From: Qipengyuania aurantiaca
GTDB taxonomy: Bacteria > Pseudomonadota > Alphaproteobacteria > Sphingomonadales > Sphingomonadaceae
Length of the DNA: 64,000 nt
Assembly: GCF_019711375.1 (NCBI RefSeq)
Contig: NZ_CP081295.1
Location: 2,025,501-2,089,500, forward strand
Direction of reading: 5' to 3'
Positions 35,492 to 44,882 of the stretch are shown here, one piece after another; position 1 is the first letter of the stretch, and the number at the start of each line of letters is the position of its first letter. Position numbers and translations under genes: made by a program. The notes beneath the pieces are model-generated. The model saw only the letters and a list, made by a program, of their open reading frames with translations, did no database searches and was not told the origin of the DNA.

Positions 35492-36373
35492 ATGGATAGC
35501 GATTTCAGCGAGCGCAGCTGGCAGAGCCCCGACGGGCTGGAGCTGTATTTCCGCGATTATGCCGCGGGCGGCGAGGGTGCGACGAGCGGCAAGCTGCCGG
35601 TCGTGTGCCTCCACGGCCTCACCCGAAACAGCCGCGATTTCGAAGGGCTGGCCCCGCATATCGCGGCGCAGGGCCACCGCGTCATCGTCCCCGACATGCG
35701 CGGCCGCGGGCAAAGCGCCTATGCCGAAGACAGCGCAACCTACGCCGTGCCCACCTATATCGCCGATGTCATGGCGCTGCTGGCGCAGGAAGGGATCGAG
35801 CGCTTCGTCTCGGTCGGCACCTCGATGGGCGGCATCATGACCATGCTGATGGCCCAGTTCGCGCCCGAAAAGCTTGCCGGGGCCGTGATCAACGACATCG
35901 GTCCCGTGGTGAACCCGGTCGGAATCGACAAGATCAAGACCTACCTCGGCAAGGGCGGAAGCTTCCCGACCTGGATGCACGCCGCGCGCAGCCTCGAGGA
36001 AGTCCATGGCGAATCGCACCCGGGCTTCGACACGAACGACTGGATCCAGATGGCCAAGCGTTCGATGACTTTGTGCAACAATGGCCGGATCGCCTTCGAT
36101 TACGACATGAAGATCGCCGAGCCTTTCTCCTCCGCCGACGAAAACGCCGTGCCGCCCGATCTGTGGCCGGGCTTCGAGGCGCTGGCGGCAAAGCCGCTCC
36201 TCCTCGTGCGCGGCGGCATCTCGGAAATCCTGTGCGCGGAGACTCTCGCGGAGATGCAGGCTCGCGCGCCCGATGCCGATGTGGTGACCGTGCCCGAAGC
36301 GGGCCATGCGCCCACGCTCGATGAGCCCGAGGTGCGCGCAGCAATCGACGCGCTGCTGAACGCCGCCCGATGA
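35492..36373 (+). CDS. Alpha/beta hydrolase (Ser nucleophile)
   Basis: 293 aa from ATG 35492, chosen because the longer frame would lie in the selO gene. Fold motifs: VVCLHGLTRNSRDFEGLAP, VIVPDMRGRGQSAYAED, the nucleophile elbow SVGTSMGGIMTM and the His in VPEAGHAPTLDEPE. General esterase or C-C hydrolase type, cytoplasmic. Overlaps the glycosyltransferase by 4 bp (ATGA), so both are in one operon. Confidence 0.9.
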   Translation: MDSDFSERSWQSPDGLELYFRDYAAGGEGATSGKLPVVCLHGLTRNSRDFEGLAPHIAAQGHRVIVPDMRGRGQSAYAEDSATYAVPTYIADVMALLAQEGIERFVSVGTSMGGIMTMLMAQFAPEKLAGAVINDIGPVVNPVGIDKIKTYLGKGGSFPTWMHAARSLEEVHGESHPGFDTNDWIQMAKRSMTLCNNGRIAFDYDMKIAEPFSSADENAVPPDLWPGFEALAAKPLLLVRGGISEILCAETLAEMQARAPDADVVTVPEAGHAPTLDEPEVRAAIDALLNAAR

Positions 36374-37473
36374 GCGCAGCGCATGACGGCATTGCGCCGA
36401 ACGTCCTCCACGTCTTCCCGACGGCGGAATCCGCGGAACTGATCGCCGCTTTCGGCACTAAGCTGCGCCATACTATGGTGACGGCCGACGGCGCGCTTCC
36501 GGCTGGCCTGCGCAAGAGCCCCTATCTCAAACCCGCAAGCGATTTCCCAAAGCTTGGCGGCGCGCTGGGGCCGGGGCGGATGCAGAGGCTGGCGCGCGCC
36601 ATGACGCCTTTCGACCTCGTGCTGACGCATGGGTATGAGGCGCTCGACGTCGCGATGGCGCACACGCTGTTCAAGGATGCGATGAACCTGCCGCCGCTTA
36701 TTCATCATGAGCATGCGCTCGACGCGAAGCATGGGCTGAAACGCAAGTGGTATCGCCGGATTGCGTTGGGCAAGGCGTCCGGCCTGGTTGTCCCGGGCGA
36801 GGCGCTGGAAGAGCGTGCGCTGGTCGACTGGCAGCAGCCGATGGGCCGCGTCAAACGGATCGCCCCGCTGCTCGACACCAAGGCTTTCGCCAAGAAGCCG
36901 AAACACGACAGCCTGCGCCTCATCAAGCATCCGGGCGAACATTGGGTCGGCTGCTGGCCGGGCGAACAGGACTCCAGCCGCCTCGCCGCGCTGGTCGAAG
37001 CCGTGGCGCAGCTGCCGGGCGCGTGGAACCTCGTCGTAATGGGCGAAGGGCAGGAACGCGCCGACAGCCAGGCGCAGATCGACCGGCTTGAGATCAACGA
37101 CCGCGTGCATTTCCTCGCCAGCTCGATTGCGCCGGCCAAGGTGATGGGCCTGTTCGACATCTTCGTATCGCTGTCGGGTCGGGGCACTTTCCCTGTCCAC
37201 GTGGTGGAAGCGATGGCGGCTTCCGTCGCCGTGCTCGCCCCGCACACGCCGGAGATGGAAGGCATCCTTCCGCAAGCCGCGCAGGAATGGCTTTATGATC
37301 AGGGGGCGTCGGGATCGCTTTCCGCCTATCTCGGCGCGCTGGCGAAGGACAAAGGCCTGCGCACGACGCTCGGCGAAGCGAACCGGGCGAAAGCGGTGCA
37401 GGATTTCGACCGCGAGAAGACGCTCGCCACCTATCGCCGTCTCTATTCCAGCGCCATGAAACGCGAATTCTGA
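36370..37473 (+). CDS. Glycosyltransferase (GT4-like)
   Basis: 367 aa, two Rossmann-like halves. The C-terminal part has NLVVMGEGQERADSQAQID, VHFLASSIAPAKVMGLFDIF and SGRGTFPVHVVEAMAASVAV, which is the GT-B donor site with the EAMA motif of GT4 enzymes. Probably builds a cell-surface or capsular glycan; acceptor unknown. No partner sugar genes are nearby. Confidence 0.82.
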   Translation: MSAAHDGIAPNVLHVFPTAESAELIAAFGTKLRHTMVTADGALPAGLRKSPYLKPASDFPKLGGALGPGRMQRLARAMTPFDLVLTHGYEALDVAMAHTLFKDAMNLPPLIHHEHALDAKHGLKRKWYRRIALGKASGLVVPGEALEERALVDWQQPMGRVKRIAPLLDTKAFAKKPKHDSLRLIKHPGEHWVGCWPGEQDSSRLAALVEAVAQLPGAWNLVVMGEGQERADSQAQIDRLEINDRVHFLASSIAPAKVMGLFDIFVSLSGRGTFPVHVVEAMAASVAVLAPHTPEMEGILPQAAQEWLYDQGASGSLSAYLGALAKDKGLRTTLGEANRAKAVQDFDREKTLATYRRLYSSAMKREF

Positions 37474-37608
37474 GGCCTTCGCCTTTCAGCCGCCGTTCAC
37501 GCGGGCGGGGACAGGCAGGGCGTTGAACCGCGCTAGCCATTGCCCTTGTCAGGCGTGATGCCTAAAGACCCGCGAACCATTTTTTCAAGGACCGGAGCCC
37601 GCCGCGAA

Positions 37609-38388
37609 GTGGCACGTAAACCCAGTACCGAACTCTCCCGCGAAGAGAAGAAAGCCAAGGCCGAAGCCGCCGAACAGGACGCGCTGCTGCGCGAAGTGGA
37701 CGAGGCTGTGCGTCAGGGCGATTTCGAAAGCTTCATGGCAAGCTATGGCAAGCCGCTGCTCGGCCTCGTGATCGTGGGCCTCGTAGCCTTCGGCGGCTAT
37801 CTCTACTGGGATGGCGAGCGCGAAGGCGCGATGGAGCGCTCGGGCGAGGAACTGGTGACGGTTCTCGACCAGATCGAGGCAGGTAATATCGATACCGCCA
37901 CCGGCCAGCTCGACGGGTTCGACGGCAAGGGATCGCCGGCTGTCAGCGCGAAGATGCTGCGCGCCGGGATTGCCTCGGAAGCGGGCGAAAACGAGGAAGC
38001 CGCGCGCCTCTATGGCGAAATCGCAGAGGACGGGAACGCGCCCGAAGCGCTGCGCAACCTTGCGCTGGTCCGCCGCACGACGCTCCTGTTCGACACGATG
38101 AAGCCCGAAGAGGTGGTGGCCGCGATGAAGCCGCTGGCCGTACCGGGCGAACCCTTCTTCACCAGCGCGGGCGAACTCGTCGCCCATGCCTATCTCGCGC
38201 AGGACAAGCGCGCCGAGGCCGGCGCCCTGTTCGCCGAAATCGCGCGCGACGAGAACACACCCGAAGTCGCCCGCGCGCGCATGCTCAACATGGCCGGCAT
38301 CCTCGGCGTCGACGCGGTCGACGATGTGCAGGATGTCCTCGAACGGCAGGGCGTCGAGGGCACCGACGCCGAACTCGTCAGCGAATGA
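37609..38388 (+). CDS. YfgM-like membrane-anchored TPR protein
   Basis: 259 aa from a GTG at 37609; ATG 37558 would add 17 residues. A charged cytoplasmic head (ELSREEKKAKAEAAEQD) precedes one membrane helix (PLLGLVIVGLVAFGGYLY) and a periplasmic TPR region (AASEAGENEEAARLYGEIAE and two more repeats). YfgM acts with periplasmic chaperones near the Sec translocon. It overlaps the possible first start of bamB, the conserved YfgM-BamB order; der, which often follows, is not here. Confidence 0.82.
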   Translation: MARKPSTELSREEKKAKAEAAEQDALLREVDEAVRQGDFESFMASYGKPLLGLVIVGLVAFGGYLYWDGEREGAMERSGEELVTVLDQIEAGNIDTATGQLDGFDGKGSPAVSAKMLRAGIASEAGENEEAARLYGEIAEDGNAPEALRNLALVRRTTLLFDTMKPEEVVAAMKPLAVPGEPFFTSAGELVAHAYLAQDKRAEAGALFAEIARDENTPEVARARMLNMAGILGVDAVDDVQDVLERQGVEGTDAELVSE

Positions 38389-38405
38389 CACGAAACGGAA
38401 ATTTC

Positions 38406-39758
38406 ATGAGCCAGAAACTAACCAAATTCGTCCTCAAGAGCGCGGTGCTGACCGCCTCCACGCTGGCGCTCGGCGCGTGCAGCGGCGGGCTTTTCGGCGG
38501 CGGCGACGGCAAGAAGGACACGCCCACCTTGGGTGAGCGCCAGCCGATCCTCTCGCGCATCGACACGGGTGCCAAGGTCGATCCGGCGCTGGCCGGGACT
38601 GCCGTGACGCTGCCGGCCGCGCGCGCCAACGACACCTGGGGTCAGGGCGGCGGGACGGCCAACAAGAGCTATGGCCACCTCGCGCTTTCCGCTTCTCCGG
38701 CCCAAGCCTTCACCGCGCAGGTCGAAGGTGCAAGCAACAAGCGCCGTCTGGGCGCTGCGCCGGTTGTCGGTGGCGGCAAGCTCTTCGCAGTCGGCACGGA
38801 TGGTCAGGTTTCCGCTTTCGACGCGCAGACCGGCGCGCGCGCCTGGACCTACCAGAGCGCCTTCACCGACGACACGCGCCCCAGCGCCTTTGGCGGCGGT
38901 GTCAGCTTCGATAACGGCAAGCTCTACGGCACCGATGGCGCGGGCAATGTCTACGCGCTCGATGCGAACACGGGTGCCGAGCTGTGGAAGGTAAAGCCCG
39001 GTGGTCCGCTGCGCGGTTCGCCCACGGTCGCCTTCGGCAACATCTTCGTGATGAGCCAGGACAACCAGCTCTTCGCTCTGGGTGCGAACGATGGCCGCCT
39101 CGTGTGGCAGGAATCGGGTTCGACCACCATGGCCGGCGTGTTCGGCGTGGCTTCGCCCGCTGCGGGCAACGGCACGGTCGTCGCCGGGTACACCTCGGGC
39201 GAGCTCGTTGCCTACCGTTACGAGAACGGCCGCAGCCTCTGGGCCGACGCCCTGGCGCGCACCTCGATCTCGACGCAGGTCGGCGCGCTGTCGGACATCG
39301 ACGCCGATCCGATCATCGACAATGGTCAGGTCTTCGCGCTGGGTCAGGGTGGCCGCATGGCCGCTTACGAGCTCGTTACCGGCCAGCGCCTGTGGGAGCT
39401 TACCGTTGCCGGTATCTCGACCCCGGCGATTGCGGGTGACTGGATTTTCGCCCTGACCGACGATGCGCGCCTGATGGCGATCGCGCGCAGCACCGGCAAG
39501 GTCCGCTGGCTCACCCAGTTGCCGCGTTTCCGCAACGAGGAAAAGAAGAAGGACCCGATCTTCTGGCAGGGTCCCGTGCTCGCGGGCGATCGCCTGTGGG
39601 CGGTTAATTCGGAAGGCCAGGTCTATTCGATCAGCACGGGCGAAGGTTCGGCAACGCTGTTCCGCGACCTCGAAGAGCCGATCAGCCTTCCGCCGGTCGT
39701 CGCCAACAGCACGCTCTATGTGCTTGATGACAGCGGCCGGATCACGGCGTTCCGCTAA
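38406..39758 (+). CDS. bamB: Outer membrane assembly lipoprotein BamB
   Basis: 450 aa from ATG 38406 (an ATG at 38385 overlapping the upstream stop is an alternative). The lipobox is LALGACSG. The mature part is an eight-bladed PQQ-type beta-propeller with repeats such as VSAFDAQTGARAWTY, VYALDANTGAELWKV and LFALGANDGRLVWQE. BamB supports BamA in outer-membrane protein insertion. Gene order with the YfgM-like gene supports the call. Confidence 0.92.
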   Translation: MSQKLTKFVLKSAVLTASTLALGACSGGLFGGGDGKKDTPTLGERQPILSRIDTGAKVDPALAGTAVTLPAARANDTWGQGGGTANKSYGHLALSASPAQAFTAQVEGASNKRRLGAAPVVGGGKLFAVGTDGQVSAFDAQTGARAWTYQSAFTDDTRPSAFGGGVSFDNGKLYGTDGAGNVYALDANTGAELWKVKPGGPLRGSPTVAFGNIFVMSQDNQLFALGANDGRLVWQESGSTTMAGVFGVASPAAGNGTVVAGYTSGELVAYRYENGRSLWADALARTSISTQVGALSDIDADPIIDNGQVFALGQGGRMAAYELVTGQRLWELTVAGISTPAIAGDWIFALTDDARLMAIARSTGKVRWLTQLPRFRNEEKKKDPIFWQGPVLAGDRLWAVNSEGQVYSISTGEGSATLFRDLEEPISLPPVVANSTLYVLDDSGRITAFR

Positions 39759-39807
39759 GACTGAACCAGACAGGGCGGCTAACCGGCTGCCCCTGCCGAA
39801 ACACATC

Positions 39808-39833
39808 GAGGGTCAGCCGAGCGGCTGGCCCTC
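39808..39833. terminator. Hairpin at the bamB / monooxygenase 3' ends
   Basis: GAGGGTCAGCC and GGCTGGCCCTC form an 11-bp stem with one G-U pair around GAGC. It overlaps the end of the convergent ABM gene and may end bamB transcripts; no T-run follows directly. Confidence 0.4.
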
Positions 39834-40115
39834 GTCCGTTTCATAGACGCGAATATCGCGCGAGGCGGGCGGGTTGGCGGCCATTACCTCCTTGAAGGTC
39901 GCCATATGCGCGGAGGCCCCATGCGCCTCCAGAGCGGCCCGGTCCCGCCAGCGTTCGAACAGGATCAGCGTGTCGGGATCGGCAATGTCGCGCGCGAAGC
40001 TGTAATCGAGGCAGCCGTATTCGGCGCGGCTGGCGCGGACCATTTCGACGATGGCCTTCTGCGTGGCCGCATCGATCGTGCGTCCCAGCCGTATCGTGCC
40101 GTTGATCTGGATCAT
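39813..40115 (-). CDS. ABM-domain (YgiN-like) monooxygenase
   Basis: 100 aa, a single ferredoxin-like ABM domain. Conserved pattern EYGCLDYSFARDIADPDTL and LFERWRDRAALEAHGAS, HMATFKEVM. Members are small quinone or heme-type monooxygenases, usually dimeric. Follows gshA on the same strand by 21 bp, so it is probably its operon partner. Confidence 0.86.
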   Translation of the reverse strand: MIQINGTIRLGRTIDAATQKAIVEMVRASRAEYGCLDYSFARDIADPDTLILFERWRDRAALEAHGASAHMATFKEVMAANPPASRDIRVYETDEGQPLG

Positions 40116-40136
40116 GCGCCTCGCTCCTTCGAAGGG

Positions 40137-41507
40137 TTAGAAACTGTACTTGTAGACCCGGCTGATATCGCCGCCCCATTCGCCGTGATACCGGTCGAGC
40201 AGGACTTGCGCGGGGACTTTTCCGGTGGCGACGATTTCATCCAGCGTCTCGAGGAAGCCGGTCTCATTGTCGCCCGAGGTGTTGAGGCGCCCGCGCGCCA
40301 CAAGCCCCGAACGCGCAATGGCGAGGACGTCCTCCGCCAGATCGCGCAAGCTGCCTCCGCCCGGGATCGGCGCGTCGAGCGCCAGTTTCGGCACGGCGTT
40401 GCGCAAATCCTGGCGCTCTTCCATGGTCCAGTGCTTGACCGCGTCCCATGCCGCATCGAGCGCGTCCTGTTCGTAGAGCAGGCCGACCCAGAAGGCGGGG
40501 AGGGCGCAGATGCGGCTCCACGGTCCGCCATCGGCGCCGCGCATTTCGAGGAAGCTCTTGAGACGGACTTCGGGAAAAGCGGTCGAAAGGTGGTCCCACC
40601 AATCGCTCTCGGTCGGCTTCTCGCCGGGCAGGACCGACAGCTTTCCTTCGAGGAAGTCGCGGAAGCTGAGGCCCGCGGCGTCGATATACCTGCCCTCGCG
40701 GAAGACGAAATACATCGGCACGTCGAGCATGTAGTCAACCCAGCGTTCGTAGCCGAAGCCGTCCTCGAACACGAAGGGCAGCATGCCGGTGCGGTGCGGG
40801 TCGGTGTCGGACCAGATGTGGCTGCGATAGGAAAGGTAGCCGTTGGGCTTGCCTTCGGTGAAGGGCGAATTGGCAAACAGCGCGGTGGCGAGCGGCTGGA
40901 GCGCGAGGCCGGTGCGGAACTTCTGCGCCATGTCGGCTTCGGAAGAATAGTCGAGGTTCACCTGGATGGTGCAGGTGCGCAGCATCATGTCGAGGCCCAG
41001 CGTGCCAACGCGCGGCATGTGCCGTTTCATGATCTCGTAGCGGCCCTTGGGCATCATCGGCAGTTCTTCGCGGGTCTTGTCGGGCCACATGCCGAGGCCG
41101 AGGAAGCCGACATCGCAGGCTTCGCCCACCTGCTTTACCTGCGCGAGGTGACGCCCGGTCTCGTTGCAGGTCTGGTGCAGATTTTCGAGCGGCGCGCCGG
41201 AAAGTTCGAGCTGGCCGGCCGGTTCGAGGCTGACCGTGCCGTCGTCCCCGCGCATGGCGATGACCTTGCCGCCTTCCTCGACCGGTTCCCAGTCGAACTG
41301 GCGCAGGGACATCAGGATGTCGCGAATGCCGCCCTTCTCGTCATAGGAGGGGGCGCGGTGGTCGCTCTTGTGAAAGACGAGCTTCTCGTGCTCGGTGCCG
41401 ATCCGCCACTGGTCCTTGGGCTTTTCGCCCTTCTGCATCGGCGCGACGAGCTGGTCGCGGCTTTCGATGACGGGGTCGGCCTTGGCTGAGGTATCGCGGG
41501 TGCTCAT
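40137..41507 (-). CDS. gshA: Glutamate-cysteine ligase (plant/alphaproteobacterial type)
   Basis: 456 aa from ATG 41507. First step of glutathione synthesis. Visible: DQWRIGTEHEKLVFHK (glutamate-binding Glu), GGTVSLEPAGQLELSGAPL-like DDGTVSLEPAGQLELSG, TCTIQVNLDYSSEADMAQKF, and FLEMRGADGGPW near the metal site. The length and motifs fit the redox-regulated GCL group found in plants and alphaproteobacteria rather than the E. coli type. Confidence 0.95.
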   Translation of the reverse strand: MSTRDTSAKADPVIESRDQLVAPMQKGEKPKDQWRIGTEHEKLVFHKSDHRAPSYDEKGGIRDILMSLRQFDWEPVEEGGKVIAMRGDDGTVSLEPAGQLELSGAPLENLHQTCNETGRHLAQVKQVGEACDVGFLGLGMWPDKTREELPMMPKGRYEIMKRHMPRVGTLGLDMMLRTCTIQVNLDYSSEADMAQKFRTGLALQPLATALFANSPFTEGKPNGYLSYRSHIWSDTDPHRTGMLPFVFEDGFGYERWVDYMLDVPMYFVFREGRYIDAAGLSFRDFLEGKLSVLPGEKPTESDWWDHLSTAFPEVRLKSFLEMRGADGGPWSRICALPAFWVGLLYEQDALDAAWDAVKHWTMEERQDLRNAVPKLALDAPIPGGGSLRDLAEDVLAIARSGLVARGRLNTSGDNETGFLETLDEIVATGKVPAQVLLDRYHGEWGGDISRVYKYSF

Positions 41508-41549
41508 TTGGGTGGCGTTAGGCAACCGAACCTGCCGAGGGAAGGGAAA

Positions 41550-42305
41550 TTATTCCTCGCCCAGCCAGTCGCCCGCCTCGGCCATCCATACCGCGATTCC
41601 CGCCAGCGCCGCGGTTTCGCCGCGCAGGACGCGCGGGCCGAGGCTGATGGCGCGCGCGTTGGGATGCGCACGGATGGCGGCGCGCTCGGCATCGTCGAAG
41701 CCGCCTTCGGGACCGATGAGGAGCGCGGCAGGCCCCTCGGCATAGCAGAACGCGTCGGCTGCCGGTTCGCCGCCTTCCTCGTCAGCGAAGAAGAGGATGC
41801 GGTCGTCCGGCCAGTCGCGCAGCAGGGCGTCGAGCTTAACCGGTTCGGCGACTTGGGGAAGCGCGGTGCGCGCGCATTGCTCGGCGGCCTCGGTGACGAT
41901 GGTCACGGCGCGTTCGCCGTTGAGCTTGTCCGCGACGCAGCGCCGGGTGATCACCGGATGGATCGCCGCAACACCCAGCTCGGTCGATTTTTCGAGGACC
42001 ATGTCGAAGCGATCCTTCTTGAGCAGCGCGGGACAAAGCCAGAAATCGGGCACCTCCTCGCGCGGGCGAAGATGGTCCTCGACCTTCAGCTCGACCCGAC
42101 GCTTGCCGGCCTCGGCAACGCGGGCCACCCATTCGCCCGTCACATCGTCGCACAGGATCACCGCATCGCCTTCACCCACGCGCATGACGCGGGCGAGATA
42201 GTTCGCCTGATTGCCTTCGATGCCGACGATGCGCCCGGCGGCGAGTTCATCGGAAACGAAAAGGCGGGGGGCGCTCTTGGGCGGCCATGCGGGAGTTGCT
42301 GCCAT
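41550..42305 (-). CDS. rsmE: 16S rRNA m3U1498 methyltransferase
   Basis: 251 aa from ATG 42305. SPOUT-fold enzyme that methylates U1498 of 16S rRNA. Signature: RLFVSDELAAGRIVGIEG at the N-terminal PUA-like part, MVLEKSTELGVAAIHPV, EAAEQCARTALPQV and the trefoil-knot SAM loop LLIGPEGGFDDAERAA with LGPRVLRGETA. Divergent from ubiA across 39 bp; minus-strand operon leading to gshA. Confidence 0.95.
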   Translation of the reverse strand: MAATPAWPPKSAPRLFVSDELAAGRIVGIEGNQANYLARVMRVGEGDAVILCDDVTGEWVARVAEAGKRRVELKVEDHLRPREEVPDFWLCPALLKKDRFDMVLEKSTELGVAAIHPVITRRCVADKLNGERAVTIVTEAAEQCARTALPQVAEPVKLDALLRDWPDDRILFFADEEGGEPAADAFCYAEGPAALLIGPEGGFDDAERAAIRAHPNARAISLGPRVLRGETAALAGIAVWMAEAGDWLGEE

Positions 42306-42344
42306 GGCTTTGCAGGTGGCACGTGCGCTTGTAGGGAGCAAGCC

Positions 42345-43259
42345 ATGAGCGACACCGCGCCTGCAGATATCGTCCCCGACAGCGAACACCGCGGCCTCGT
42401 AGCGCGCCTGCCGCAGCTGCCGCGCGACTTGGCGCAGCTGGCGCGGTTCGACCGGCCGATCGGCTGGTGGCTGCTGTTCTGGCCCTGTGTGTGGGGCGTC
42501 TGGCTGGCGGGTGCAGGCTGGCAGTGGGCGCTGCTGGGCTGGCTGCTGCTCGGCAGCGTGGCCATGCGCGGCGCAGGCTGTGTCTATAACGATATCGTCG
42601 ACGCGAAGCTGGACCGGCAGGTGGCGCGCACCGCCAGCCGCCCGGTGGCGAGCGGGCGCGTGTCGAAGAAGCTTGCCTGGGGCTGGCTCCTCGCGCTTTG
42701 CCTCGTCGGGCTGGTGGTGTTGCTCCAGCTGCGCCCCCTCGCGCAGATGGTCGCGCTGGGGAGCCTTGCGCTGGTTGCCGCCTATCCTTTTATGAAGCGG
42801 ATCACGTGGTGGCCGCAGGCGTGGCTCGGCATGGTCTTCACCTGGGGCCTTCTCGTCGGCTGGACCCAGCTGCGCGCCGACAATTGGGACGCGCTCGCCG
42901 CCATGTACGCAGGCGCAGCGCTGTGGGTCATCGGTTACGACACAATCTACGCCATCCAGGACCGCGAGGACGACGCGCTGGTGGGAATCCGCTCCTCCGC
43001 TCTGCGGCTTGGTGGTCATGTGAAGGGCGGGGTGGCACTTTTTTATACGGCAGCCGTCGCGCTCTGGGCGCTCGCCTTCTGGCTCTACCGCGCGGACTGG
43101 ATTGCCCTTCTGGCGCTGTTTCCGGCGGCGGGACATCTCGCATGGCAAGTCGCTACTCTCGATGGCGAGGATGCGGGCAATCCGCTCGCGCGCTTCCGCT
43201 CCAACCGATGGACCGGCGCCTTGGTGGCCGCCGCCTGCTTTGTCGTGGGGAACGCCTGA
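42345..43259 (+). CDS. ubiA: 4-hydroxybenzoate polyprenyltransferase
   Basis: 304 aa, multi-helix membrane enzyme of ubiquinone synthesis. RFDRPIGWWLLFWPCVWGVW, GAGCVYNDIVDAKLDRQVAR (first Asp-rich motif) and GYDTIYAIQDREDDALVGI (second Asp-rich motif) are all intact. The stop overlaps the next start by one base (TGATG). Confidence 0.95.
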   Translation: MSDTAPADIVPDSEHRGLVARLPQLPRDLAQLARFDRPIGWWLLFWPCVWGVWLAGAGWQWALLGWLLLGSVAMRGAGCVYNDIVDAKLDRQVARTASRPVASGRVSKKLAWGWLLALCLVGLVVLLQLRPLAQMVALGSLALVAAYPFMKRITWWPQAWLGMVFTWGLLVGWTQLRADNWDALAAMYAGAALWVIGYDTIYAIQDREDDALVGIRSSALRLGGHVKGGVALFYTAAVALWALAFWLYRADWIALLALFPAAGHLAWQVATLDGEDAGNPLARFRSNRWTGALVAAACFVVGNA

Positions 43260-43879
43260 TGTGCAATCTCTACCGCATGACCAAGAACAAGGACGAGGTC
43301 GCCGCGTGGTTCGACGCGGTGAATGAGCTGGGCGGCGCGAATTTCGGCGAGGAGGTCTTCCCCGGCTACCCGGGCGCGGTGGTGGCCGAAGGCAAGCTCA
43401 CCCAGATGAGCTGGGGCTTCCCGCTGGTGATGAAGGGCAAGAACGGCCAGCCGCTTAAGCCCAAGCCGGTCAACAACGCGCGGACCGACAAGCTCGACAG
43501 TTTCTTTTGGCGCTACAGTTTCGAGGAACGGCGCTGCCTCATCCCCGTCACCGCATGGGCGGAAGCCGAGGGGCCCAAGGGCGGCAAGACCCGCAGCTGG
43601 CTATCGCGCCCCGATGCCGAGCTGTTCGCCGTGGCAGGGGTGTGGCGCAATTCGGACGAATGGGGCGACTGCTACTCCATGGTGATGACCGATGCGGACG
43701 GTCTCGCCGCCGAGGTTCACACACGGATGCCCGTGTTGCTGGACAAGGCGGACTGGGGGACGTGGACCTCCGGCTCGCCCGAGGATGCGCGCGCCCTGTG
43801 TCGCCCGTGGGAAGGCGAGCTCACGCTCGACCGCAGCACGGTGCCGTGGTCGGGCAAGGGGCAGGTGGGGCTGCTCTAA
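43259..43879 (+). CDS. SOS response-associated peptidase (HMCES/YedK)
   Basis: 206 aa. Begins MCNLYRM; Cys2, exposed after Met removal, forms a covalent link with abasic sites in single-stranded DNA and shields them. Other family residues: NNARTDKLDSFFWRYSFE (the Asn and Glu region), RRCLIPVTAWAEAEGPKGG and VHTRMPVLLD with the catalytic His. Shorter insertion loops than in E. coli YedK. Coupled to ubiA. Confidence 0.93.
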   Translation: MCNLYRMTKNKDEVAAWFDAVNELGGANFGEEVFPGYPGAVVAEGKLTQMSWGFPLVMKGKNGQPLKPKPVNNARTDKLDSFFWRYSFEERRCLIPVTAWAEAEGPKGGKTRSWLSRPDAELFAVAGVWRNSDEWGDCYSMVMTDADGLAAEVHTRMPVLLDKADWGTWTSGSPEDARALCRPWEGELTLDRSTVPWSGKGQVGLL

Positions 43880-43883
43880 CACC

Positions 43884-44336
43884 ATGCGGATCGCCCTGTT
43901 CGAACCCGAAATCGCCGGGAATGTCGGCAATGTCATGCGTCTGGGCGCCTGCATGGGCGCGGGCGTGGATCTCATTGAACCGCTCGGCTTCCCGTGGGAC
44001 GATCGCCGCGTGCGCCGCGCCGCAATGGACTATATCGACCATGTCGAGGTGGTGCGCCACGAGAGCTTCGAAGCCTTCCGCGCGGCAAGGTCAGGGCAAC
44101 GCCTCGTGCTTTTTACCACCCGCGCGACGCAGTCCTCCTACGACTTCGCCTATCACCCCGACGACATCCTGCTGTTCGGCAAGGAAAGCGCCGGAGTGAC
44201 CGATGCGGTTCGCGCGTGCGTCGACGCTAGCGTGCGGCTGCCGATGAAGCCGGAGGTGCGCTCGCTCAATTTGGCGACCAGCGCGGGTCTCGCGCTGGGC
44301 GAAGCGCTGCGGCAGACGGGGAATCTCCCGGCCTAG
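43884..44336 (+). CDS. trmL: tRNA (cytidine(34)-2'-O)-methyltransferase TrmL
   Basis: 150 aa. SPOUT enzyme for the wobble position of leucine tRNAs. Motifs: IALFEPEIAGNVGNVMRLGA, DILLFGKESAGVTDAV, and LPMKPEVRSLNLATSAGLAL (knot with bound SAM). Starts 4 bp after the HMCES gene and ends the plus-strand operon begun by ubiA. Confidence 0.95.
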   Translation: MRIALFEPEIAGNVGNVMRLGACMGAGVDLIEPLGFPWDDRRVRRAAMDYIDHVEVVRHESFEAFRAARSGQRLVLFTTRATQSSYDFAYHPDDILLFGKESAGVTDAVRACVDASVRLPMKPEVRSLNLATSAGLALGEALRQTGNLPA

Positions 44337-44395
44337 ACCTTTCGGCCTTGCGCTTGGGCGAGTGGCTGGCGAAGAGCGGCCTACGCAGCACGATC

Positions 44396-44770
44396 TCATT
44401 CATAGCAGACCACCTCGAATTCGATGCCGTCCCAGTCGAAGAAATAGAAGCTGTCGGGCCCGGGCTCGTAGCTTCCGTGGTTGAACGGTTCGAGGCCCTG
44501 CTCTCGCACGATCGCTTCGGCAGCGGCGAGGTCATCGACCTGCACCCCTATGTGATTGAGCGGCACGCCCTTGGCGAAATCGCCTCGCGCGCCATCCTTC
44601 GTGTAGATCGCGAGGTAGTTGCGTTCGTCGCCGACGTGGATCGTGCGACCGCCGAGCTTCGACGGCCCTCTCCACCGTTCCTTCCAGCCGAGCAGGCGGG
44701 CGAACAGCTGCGCGCTGCGGTCGGGATCGGTGACGGTGATGTTGACGTGTTCGATAGTGCCATGCGGCAT
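44396..44770 (-). CDS. VOC-family (glyoxalase/dioxygenase superfamily) protein
   Basis: 124 aa from ATG 44770; a longer frame to 44839 would cover the promoter. Paired beta-alpha-beta-beta-beta units: IEHVNITVTDPDRSAQLF, VPLNHIGVQVDDLAAAEAI and FYFFDWDGIEFEVV. Metal ligands expected at His of EHVNI, His of NHIGV and Glu of FEVV. Its promoter contains a SoxR box, so it is likely induced by redox-cycling compounds. Substrate unknown. Confidence 0.88.
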   Translation of the reverse strand: MPHGTIEHVNITVTDPDRSAQLFARLLGWKERWRGPSKLGGRTIHVGDERNYLAIYTKDGARGDFAKGVPLNHIGVQVDDLAAAEAIVREQGLEPFNHGSYEPGPDSFYFFDWDGIEFEVVCYE

Positions 44771-44823
44771 TGTGCATCTCCTTTTGTGGCCCCGCAGAAC
44801 GGGGCGCGTTGGTCGATGCACCA

Positions 44824-44855
44824 CCCTATGCAACCTCAAGCTAAGTTGAGGTCAA
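44824..44855 (-). promoter_or_regulatory. SoxR-type promoter of the VOC gene
   Basis: CCTCAA-GCTAAG-TTGAGG (44834-44851) is the classical SoxR box. On the minus strand it lies between TTGACC (44855-44850) and CATAGG (44830-44825) with a 19-bp spacer, the long spacing that MerR-type activators correct by bending DNA. Direction points to the VOC gene, while soxR itself lies on the other side. Confidence 0.85.
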
Positions 44856-44882
44856 GCTTCAAATGCGCTATCTCAGTAATTG

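Noticed and set aside
38418..39806. 462-aa minus-strand frame over bamB
   Set aside because: Shadow of the propeller gene; no family features.
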